DNA of 5,267 nt, taken from Candidatus Heimdallarchaeota archaeon. GTDB lineage: Archaea > Asgardarchaeota > Heimdallarchaeia > Heimdallarchaeales > Kariarchaeaceae. Below are positions 1 through 4,157 of this stretch, in pieces. Position 1 is the stretch's first letter. Each line of letters opens with the position of its first letter. The position numbers and the translations under genes were made by a program. The stretch spans positions 1 to 5,267 of the forward strand of contig JAAFKL010000209.1 in NCBI GenBank assembly GCA_021399405.1. Direction: 5' to 3'. The notes under the pieces were generated by a model. The model worked only from the letters and a program-made list of their open reading frames with translations, did no database searches and was not told the DNA's origin.

Positions 1-26
1 ATGTTCATCTTCATCTTATTGTTCAT
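1..26 (-). CDS. Possible start of a downstream gene, truncated by window edge
   Basis: On the minus strand an ATG at 26-24 overlaps the TGA stop of the P-type ATPase (25-23) in an ATGA arrangement, typical of translationally coupled genes. The frame stays open to the window edge and would encode only about eight residues (M-N-N-K-M-K-M-N). No strong Shine-Dalgarno site is visible upstream; a GAAG lies in the ATPase tail. If real, the gene is co-transcribed with the ATPase and may take part in the same metal response. Function cannot be read from so few codons, and an open frame this short can arise by chance. Confidence 0.25.
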
Positions 27-2497
27 TGTGGAACTTCAAGTTCAATTTTATGACCCTCATCTACGATTAATTTCTTTACTTTCCTGAAATTAACATTTTT
101 TGGGACATAATCCAAAACTAATGTTTTTGAATCAGCATCACCACCAACTAAAACTACACCAGGAAGTTTCTCTAAGGTTTCTTTTAAATTAGATATACAA
201 CCCTGACAGTGTATGGTTGGTATATAATATGCAATTTTGTTGGTTTTCAATTCAGGAGAAAATAGTTGCTCAAATGATTGCCTAGAAATTTCTTCAGTTT
301 TAGAAGGAATTAGTTTTCCACCATAGGAATTTATTAGCACAGCTGTTACACTTGCGGCCATTGCTATCATTGCGAAGACAGGATGAACTAATCCAGTCAT
401 GGCTAACGGTACTCCAACTCCATTGAAAGTAAAGGCGAGTGATACATTCTGTTTAGTTTTTGCAAAACTAGATTTTCCAATATGATAGGCATTGACTACC
501 CCTATCAGGTTATTATTCACCAATATTATATCAGCTGATTCAATAGCTATATCGGTCCCTGAATTAAAGGCTATTCCAACATCAGCTTGCATTAATGCAG
601 GTGCATCATTAATCCCATCACCTACCATGGCGACTCTAGTCTTATTTTTTTGCATTTGGCGAATTATTTCGGCTTTTTCTTGAGGTAATTCTTCCGCAAA
701 AATTTTAGAAATTCCCACTTGTGAAGCAATAAACTCTGCAGTACGTTTACTATCACCTGTAATCAAAATTGGTTCAAGTCCAATCTTTTTCATCTCTTTA
801 ATCGTATATTTGGCATCAGTTTTAATAGTATCTGCAATTGATATTAATCCTAATAATTTTTTATTTTTAGCTACACCAATTACTGTCCACCCCTTGTTTT
901 CCATTTCAGCTATTTGATCACTCATTAGAAATAAGTCAACCATCTCTTCTTTCAAAAATCTAGGGCTTCCAAGAACAATTTCTGCTTGATTTACAAATAC
1001 TCTAATTCCAGATCCGGAAATAGCTTGAAAATCTTCCAAAACAACATCACCAAAATCATAATTTTGCAACTCCGAGTATTTTACAATAGCTAGAGCTAAT
1101 GGATGTTCAGAATTCCTTTCCGCAGCAGCTGCGATTGTCATTAATGTTGATGCTTTAGTTCCGTTTGTAGGAAGAACTTCCACTACAGATGGTTTACCTT
1201 CTGTTATGGTACCAGTTTTATCTAAAGCAACAATTGACACATCTTTGAAAACTTGGAATGCTTCTCCAGATCTCATTAATATCCCTTTCTGAGCAGCAAG
1301 CCCACCACCACGTATCATCGCCAAAGGTGTTGCCATTCCCAGAGCACAAGGATAACCTAGTACTAAAACTGCAAGTGTAGCAAAAATCGCTCGACTTATA
1401 TTAGGTTCCCCAACAACAATCCAAGCACCAAACGTCCATATGAAAAAGGCAATTGCAGCGGCCCAAAGAACTGTTGGTACAAAATATTTGAGCACTCGGT
1501 CTACTGCTCCCAAAATTCCTGGTTTTAATGCTCGTGCTTCTTGGATTGATTTTGCTACTTGTTGTAGAAAACTTTCTTCTCCTATTTTTGTTACTTGAAT
1601 TAATAAGCTTCCATATTGGTTGATTGATCCACCAATCACTTCATCACCAACATCCTTGAAGACTGGAATGGATTCTCCGGTAACTAAACTCTGATCAACC
1701 GATGAACTTCCCTCTATAATTTTTCCATCAACCGGAATATTTTCTCCAGGTCTTACTCTGGCACGATCCCCTATCTTAACTTCCTCGACGGGGATTTGTT
1801 TCTCTTTTCCTTCTCTGACCACACGGGCTTCGGGTGGTTGTAACTCCATTAAATTCATGATTGCTCTTGAGCTTTTAGTTCTAACATGAAGCGAAACGTA
1901 TCCTGAAAGGATATGATAGGCAGTAATGAAAATCGCTGCACCCATAAAATCAGCCATAGGCCACGCTTGGACATAAAATCCAATTAAACCTCCAATTAGA
2001 CCTCCAAATGCTCCAAATTCCATTAATACATGTTGGTTTAAAATACCACGTCGTAGAGATCCAGTAGCCATTTTTAATATGTTTTTCCCCACCACAAATA
2101 TCATACCTAGGGTTAAAGAAAGCATAACCCACTTGAACCAAGATTGGCTATTTCCAGTCCAATTTAGGATCATAAAGATAAATGCAACAGAAGTAACGGC
2201 TGCAGCTTTGAATAATTCAATTTTAGCATGTTTCAAATCTTCTTGTTCTTCTTCATATGTCTTAACCTTGTTGGGATCTCTTACAGTATACCCTAAACTT
2301 ACCATTGTATCATTTAGATCCGTTACAGAAGTTTTATCGGGATTGTATTCAACCAAGGCCTCCTCATGTGAGAGGTTGACCGAAACATTTGATACGCCAT
2401 CCATTCGCGTATACGCTTTTTTAATGCTTTCGACGCAAAAGGAACATTGCATTCCACCAATTTTTATAATATGTTTTTCTTTTGTTTTTTGTGACAT
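23..2497 (-). CDS. P1B-type heavy-metal-translocating ATPase (CopA-like, YPC variant, HMA domains at both ends)
   Basis: This is an 824-residue membrane pump that would use ATP to export a soft metal ion, most likely Cu(I), from the cytoplasm. Order of parts: N-terminal HMA domain (about 9-73) with GMQCSFC, binding cysteines C18 and C21; four membrane segments (about 96-112, 121-138, 157-177, 181-203); actuator domain with TGES (273-276); membrane segments 5 and 6 (about 335-355, 368-392); P-domain with phosphorylated D426 in DKTGT; N-domain with SEHPLA (H465, P466) and GSG (495-497); TGD (580-582) and GDGIND (626-631); membrane segments 7 and 8 (about 686-702, 706-724); and a C-terminal HMA-like domain (about 755-820) with HCQGC (C764, C767). 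All catalytic motifs are intact. The membrane site in segment 6 reads G-Y-P-C (Y382, P383, C384), not the usual CPC, and segment 7 has FN (691-692) where Cu pumps usually have YN. Metal specificity is therefore uncertain. The ATG start has only a weak GGGA ribosome site (2507-2510). It is divergent from the regulator at 2693. Confidence 0.95.
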   Translation of the reverse strand: MSQKTKEKHIIKIGGMQCSFCVESIKKAYTRMDGVSNVSVNLSHEEALVEYNPDKTSVTDLNDTMVSLGYTVRDPNKVKTYEEEQEDLKHAKIELFKAAAVTSVAFIFMILNWTGNSQSWFKWVMLSLTLGMIFVVGKNILKMATGSLRRGILNQHVLMEFGAFGGLIGGLIGFYVQAWPMADFMGAAIFITAYHILSGYVSLHVRTKSSRAIMNLMELQPPEARVVREGKEKQIPVEEVKIGDRARVRPGENIPVDGKIIEGSSSVDQSLVTGESIPVFKDVGDEVIGGSINQYGSLLIQVTKIGEESFLQQVAKSIQEARALKPGILGAVDRVLKYFVPTVLWAAAIAFFIWTFGAWIVVGEPNISRAIFATLAVLVLGYPCALGMATPLAMIRGGGLAAQKGILMRSGEAFQVFKDVSIVALDKTGTITEGKPSVVEVLPTNGTKASTLMTIAAAAERNSEHPLALAIVKYSELQNYDFGDVVLEDFQAISGSGIRVFVNQAEIVLGSPRFLKEEMVDLFLMSDQIAEMENKGWTVIGVAKNKKLLGLISIADTIKTDAKYTIKEMKKIGLEPILITGDSKRTAEFIASQVGISKIFAEELPQEKAEIIRQMQKNKTRVAMVGDGINDAPALMQADVGIAFNSGTDIAIESADIILVNNNLIGVVNAYHIGKSSFAKTKQNVSLAFTFNGVGVPLAMTGLVHPVFAMIAMAASVTAVLINSYGGKLIPSKTEEISRQSFEQLFSPELKTNKIAYYIPTIHCQGCISNLKETLEKLPGVVLVGGDADSKTLVLDYVPKNVNFRKVKKLIVDEGHKIELEVPQ

Positions 2498-2506
2498 ATT
2501 GATACA

Positions 2507-2510
2507 TCCC
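2507..2510 (-). promoter_or_regulatory. Weak ribosome binding site of the ATPase gene
   Basis: GGGA on the minus strand lies 9 bases before the ATG at 2497. It is the only purine-rich match near this start and is clearly weaker than the sites before the other genes. Confidence 0.3.
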
Positions 2511-2521
2511 GCAAATAACTT

Positions 2522-2539
2522 TGTTTTGAGTGCAAAACA
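2522..2539. promoter_or_regulatory. 18-bp inverted repeat, candidate operator of the ATPase gene
   Basis: TGTTTTG-AGTG-CAAAACA is a perfect 7-bp inverted repeat with a 4-base centre. It lies 25-42 bases upstream of the ATPase start. If the TATA-like box at 2556-2563 is used, transcription should begin close to 2534, inside this repeat, which is where a repressor would block polymerase. A small transcript hairpin is the alternative, but the stem is short and AT-rich. The nearby winged-helix regulator is the obvious candidate to bind it. Confidence 0.45.
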
Positions 2540-2555
2540 GTATTATAACTACTCC

Positions 2556-2563
2556 AATATAAA
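2556..2563 (-). promoter_or_regulatory. Candidate TATA box of the ATPase gene
   Basis: On the minus strand this reads TTTATATT, close to the archaeal TATA consensus. Counting about 25 bases downstream gives a start near 2534 and a leader of roughly 36 bases, long enough for the weak ribosome site. The region is AT-rich throughout, so other boxes are possible. Confidence 0.4.
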
Positions 2564-2593
2564 TGATAGTATTAATATTATTGTGAAATAATT

Positions 2594-2603
2594 AAAATAT
2601 AAA
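2594..2603 (+). promoter_or_regulatory. Candidate TATA box of the winged-helix regulator gene
   Basis: AAAATATAAA could place the transcription start near 2625 and give a leader long enough to include the ribosome site at 2682-2686. A second, better-looking box, TTATATAA at 2666-2673, would start transcription about at the TTG codon and give a leaderless message, which fits poorly with the visible ribosome site. Both may operate. Confidence 0.3.
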
Positions 2604-2607
2604 TGAA

Positions 2608-2633
2608 ATTATACCCATCGTATTTGGTATAAT
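2608..2633. promoter_or_regulatory. 26-bp inverted repeat, candidate regulator operator
   Basis: ATTATACC (2608-2615) and GGTATAAT (2626-2633) are perfect 8-bp inverted arms separated by 10 bases, so the arm centres lie 18 bp apart. Sites of this shape suit a dimeric winged-helix protein. It sits between the divergent ATPase and regulator genes, just downstream of the TATA-like box at 2594-2603, so binding could repress the regulator's own gene. It is about 45 bp upstream of the ATPase TATA box. Assignment to a particular protein is inference. Confidence 0.45.
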
Positions 2634-2681
2634 CCAAAACCATTAATATGTTGATCAGGTTTCAATTATATAAGATATAAA

Positions 2682-2686
2682 GAGGT
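2682..2686 (+). promoter_or_regulatory. Ribosome binding site fixing the TTG start at 2693
   Basis: GAGGT lies 6 bases before the TTG and matches the archaeal 16S rRNA tail. An in-frame TAA at 2678-2680 just upstream rules out any earlier start, and the next in-frame ATG is at residue 110, beyond the DNA-binding domain. Confidence 0.7.
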
Positions 2687-2692
2687 TATCAT

Positions 2693-3235
2693 TTGACAGA
2701 TATAATTACAGTGAAGCCAACAACCGAATTTCGTCAACTTATACCACTTGATAAATCTAAATTGAAAGTATTGAGTGATCAAACTCGTTTAGTCATATTA
2801 CAATTATTAACAGAAAAACCATTATCGATTGGTGATCTTGAAGAGGAGTTAAAAAATCAAGGTATCGTTAAATCAACTAATACAATTCGACATCATGTTG
2901 ATGTATTAAAAAAATCTGGATTTGTCAATTTAACTGGTCTCAAGGAAAGTCGTGGTGGTGTCCTGAAATATTACCAAAGCAATAGTCAAATATTGGATCA
3001 CGTACTATCAGATGAAAAAATGAATGATGTTCAGTCTCTGAGTATTAAATTGAAACCAAAGTTTGATAAATTATTTGAAGAAATTTTAATAGAGCATGAT
3101 GATATAATTAATGATATTGCTAAGTCCTTGATACCATGCGAAAAATGTGATCCATCTCATTTTAAAGACTATGTTCTTAGCCAGATTATATTTGCAGGTA
3201 TTGGTAATTTCCTAAACCGTAAGAAATCGATGTAA
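2693..3235 (+). CDS. ArsR-like winged-helix transcriptional regulator with C-terminal CxxC
   Basis: This is a 180-residue cytoplasmic DNA-binding protein, probably the metal-responsive regulator of the divergent ATPase and of itself. Residues about 22-95 form an ArsR-type winged helix: helix LKVLSDQTRLVILQLL (24-39), helix-turn-helix SIGDLEEEL followed by the recognition helix around NTIRHHVDVLKKSG (63-76), then a wing ending GGVLKYY (88-94). It lacks the metal-binding cysteines that ArsR/SmtB repressors carry in the helix before the recognition helix. Instead a helical C-terminal part (about 106-175) holds PCEKCDPSH, with C149, C152 and H156 as possible metal ligands. At 180 residues it is longer than the roughly 100-120 of ordinary ArsR proteins, through this extra domain. 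TTG start, supported by GAGGT and an upstream in-frame stop. The HTH assignment is firm; the ligand and the ATPase as target are inferred from position. Confidence 0.88.
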   Translation: MTDIITVKPTTEFRQLIPLDKSKLKVLSDQTRLVILQLLTEKPLSIGDLEEELKNQGIVKSTNTIRHHVDVLKKSGFVNLTGLKESRGGVLKYYQSNSQILDHVLSDEKMNDVQSLSIKLKPKFDKLFEEILIEHDDIINDIAKSLIPCEKCDPSHFKDYVLSQIIFAGIGNFLNRKKSM

Positions 3236-3285
3236 CGCTCTCAGGCTGAACCAAATTTTAATCTCAGGATCGATCTTCATACCAA

Positions 3286-3291
3286 TTTTTT
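3286..3291 (+). terminator. Weak candidate T-tract terminator of the regulator gene
   Basis: Six consecutive T residues lie about 50 bases after the regulator stop codon, in the 111-bp spacer between the convergent regulator genes. Archaeal polymerase can terminate on oligo-T without a hairpin. One T6 run in AT-rich DNA is weak evidence. The rest of the spacer (3236-3346) contains only a short imperfect 7-base tandem (TAATAAC at 3317-3323 and 3324-3330). Confidence 0.25.
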
Positions 3292-3346
3292 GAACACTAA
3301 CATTGTAACTTCAAAATAATAACTAATAACTACTCACGAAATCAGT

Positions 3347-3727
3347 TTAGCTTAATATCTCATTAAGCGAGTTTAAAGAATCAATTATTTCTGGTCGAAT
3401 TAGCTTCGCGGAAGTCCATCGTCCCTCTTTTTCTAAACGGATTATTCCTATACTCTTCAATTTTTTAATATGATGAGTGATAGTGGGCTGTGAAAGGTTT
3501 AGGATATATTCCAACTCACATAGACAAAGTGATTTATCTTTTAGCAAATAAATAATGCGTAATCTATTTGGTTCGGCTAGTATTTTCAAGCTTTTAGCAA
3601 GTGTAGTTAAATCACGTGTAATCTCATTATTCAAATCCTTTAATTTGGTTAAATGGTCATTAATGGATGTACATGCACAGACTTCGCTTTCAATGTATCG
3701 TCCTAATCGTTCTTCTAAATTATTCAA
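3347..3727 (-). CDS. ArsR/SmtB-family metal-responsive repressor with paired cysteines
   Basis: This is a 126-residue cytoplasmic repressor expected to leave its operator when it binds a soft metal or metalloid. The winged-helix core runs from about 41 to 112: LAEPNRLRIIYLL (50-62), the family signature LCLCELEYIL (67-76), recognition helix SQPTITHHIKKLKSIG (79-94) and wing LEKEGRWTSAKL (98-109). C68 and C70 match the CxC of the ELCVCDL motif that binds As(III) or Cd/Pb in ArsR and CadC. A second pair, C17 and C19, sits in an N-terminal extension, as in CadC, where N-terminal and core cysteines together make a four-thiolate site. The TTG start is forced by an in-frame TAA at 3733-3731 and has AGGAG at 3736-3740. 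It is divergent from the thioredoxin-permease operon, which it most likely controls. Family assignment is firm; the sensed metal is unknown. Confidence 0.92.
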   Translation of the reverse strand: MNNLEERLGRYIESEVCACTSINDHLTKLKDLNNEITRDLTTLAKSLKILAEPNRLRIIYLLKDKSLCLCELEYILNLSQPTITHHIKKLKSIGIIRLEKEGRWTSAKLIRPEIIDSLNSLNEILS

Positions 3728-3735
3728 ATATTAAA

Positions 3736-3740
3736 CTCCT
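3736..3740 (-). promoter_or_regulatory. Ribosome binding site fixing the TTG start at 3727
   Basis: AGGAG on the minus strand ends 8 bases before the TTG. An in-frame stop two codons upstream of the TTG, and the absence of any ATG in the reading frame, leave TTG 3727-3725 as the only sensible start. Confidence 0.75.
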
Positions 3741-3793
3741 AATTGCTAATAAAATTCTAATTATAATCCATAGTTCATAGTCGTATTTATTCT

Positions 3794-3823
3794 CATCGAT
3801 ATATATTGATGTTAATCATCAAT
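3794..3823. promoter_or_regulatory. Overlapping inverted repeats, candidate ArsR operator 1
   Basis: Two inverted repeats share bases. At 3794-3811, CATCGATATATATTGATG is palindromic apart from one mismatched pair. At 3805-3823, ATTGATG and CATCAAT are perfect 7-bp inverted arms around TTAAT. Both lie between the divergent ArsR and thioredoxin genes, next to the TATA-like box at 3825-3832, so occupancy could shut off both directions. Binding by the adjacent ArsR protein is inference. Confidence 0.5.
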
Positions 3824-3824
3824 T

Positions 3825-3832
3825 TTTTATAT
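3825..3832 (+). promoter_or_regulatory. Candidate TATA box of the thioredoxin-permease operon
   Basis: TTTTATAT within a T-rich run would place the start near 3854 and a leader of about 47 bases containing the GGTGA ribosome site. Read on the minus strand the same tract gives ATATAAAA, so it could also serve the ArsR gene with a leader of roughly 70 bases. For that gene a box within 3781-3790 (minus strand ATAAATA) is an alternative. Confidence 0.4.
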
Positions 3833-3838
3833 TTGTTT

Positions 3839-3874
3839 TTGTTGATACATATTGATTGTTGTCTATATCAACAA
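3839..3874. promoter_or_regulatory. Long-spaced inverted repeat, candidate ArsR operator 2
   Basis: TTGTTGATA (3839-3847) and TATCAACAA (3866-3874) are perfect 9-bp inverted arms separated by 18 bases. A further TTGAT at 3852-3856 lies in the spacer. The element covers the predicted transcription start of the thioredoxin gene. The core TTGAT/ATCAA matches the arms of the repeat at 3805-3823, which suggests the same protein binds both. Confidence 0.45.
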
Positions 3875-3889
3875 TAAATCTGAAAGATC

Positions 3890-3894
3890 GGTGA
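3890..3894 (+). promoter_or_regulatory. Ribosome binding site fixing the TTG start at 3901
   Basis: GGTGA ends 6 bases before the TTG and fits the archaeal anti-Shine-Dalgarno sequence. Its TGA is also an in-frame stop (3892-3894), so translation cannot start further upstream. Confidence 0.75.
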
Positions 3895-3900
3895 ATTTTA

Positions 3901-4155
3901 TTGAGTAAAATAAAAATAGAAATCTTTGGTAAAGGATGTAAAAACTGCAATATATTGGAAAACAATGCGCGTAAAGCTGCAGATAATACAGGTGAGGAAA
4001 TAGAGGTTTTCAAAATTACCGAAATGGATGAAATGTTGGATAGAGGGGTCTTCAAAACTCCTGGATTAGCAATAGAAGGAAAAGTAGTGTCGTCTGGTAG
4101 GGTGTTAAGTCCTGACAAAATAAAAAAATTGATAGCTGATTATAAGGAGAACTAG
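3901..4155 (+). CDS. Small thioredoxin/glutaredoxin-like redox protein (TM0996/MTH895 family)
   Basis: This is an 84-residue cytoplasmic thioredoxin-fold protein. A first strand (KIKIEIFG, 3-10) leads into the active site G-C-K-N-C with C13 and C16. A strand around 34-39 follows, then T53-P54, the cis-proline position that sits opposite the active site in the fold, then a strand and the final helix (about 70-82). It matches in length and pattern the small redox-active disulfide proteins of archaea and Thermotoga (about 75-85 residues). Genes of this family are often next to ArsP/UPF0718 permeases, as here. The permease begins 2 bases after this stop codon, so the two are surely co-transcribed. 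The protein probably reduces or hands over the permease substrate, or keeps the permease cysteines reduced; that role is inference. TTG start, supported by GGTGA. Confidence 0.9.
   Translation: MSKIKIEIFGKGCKNCNILENNARKAADNTGEEIEVFKITEMDEMLDRGVFKTPGLAIEGKVVSSGRVLSPDKIKKLIADYKEN
4144..4149 (+). promoter_or_regulatory. Ribosome binding site of the permease gene
   Basis: AAGGAG lies 8 bases before the permease ATG and inside the last codons of the thioredoxin-like gene. It supports the ATG at 4158 and independent loading of ribosomes on the second gene of the operon. Confidence 0.75.
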
Positions 4156-4157
4156 TT

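Noticed and set aside
492..683. 63-residue open frame on the plus strand
   Set aside because: It lies antisense within the well-supported ATPase gene, has no ribosome site and no recognisable domain.
1346..1354. Sequencing error or decayed pump as explanation of YPC
   Set aside because: The frame is intact over 824 codons and every catalytic motif is present, so decay is unlikely. A single-base error (TAT for TGT) cannot be excluded without reads and is listed as a refutation test.
1950..2141. 63-residue open frame on the minus strand
   Set aside because: It is a shifted frame inside the ATPase membrane segments; its composition reflects the hydrophobic codons of the real frame.
2499..2507. 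TTGATACAT at the ATPase start, identical to 3842-3850 in the other promoter region
   Set aside because: A possible sign of cross-regulation, but a single 9-base match without an inverted partner is easily chance in AT-rich DNA.
2079..2591. 170-residue open frame on the plus strand
   Set aside because: It is antisense to the ATPase N-terminus, including the conserved HMA domain, and runs into the promoter region. No family resemblance.
3239..3268. Direct repeat TCTCAGG at 3239-3245 and 3262-3268
   Set aside because: Two 7-base copies after a stop codon, with no symmetry or promoter context.
3317..3332. Short 7-base tandem repeat (TAATAAC) in the spacer between the regulators
   Set aside because: Only slightly more than two copies of an AT-rich unit; no evidence of function.
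3819..4118. 99-residue open frame on the minus strand
   Set aside because: It covers the antisense of the thioredoxin-like gene and ends in its operator region. Low-complexity Ser/Ile-rich product with no motif.
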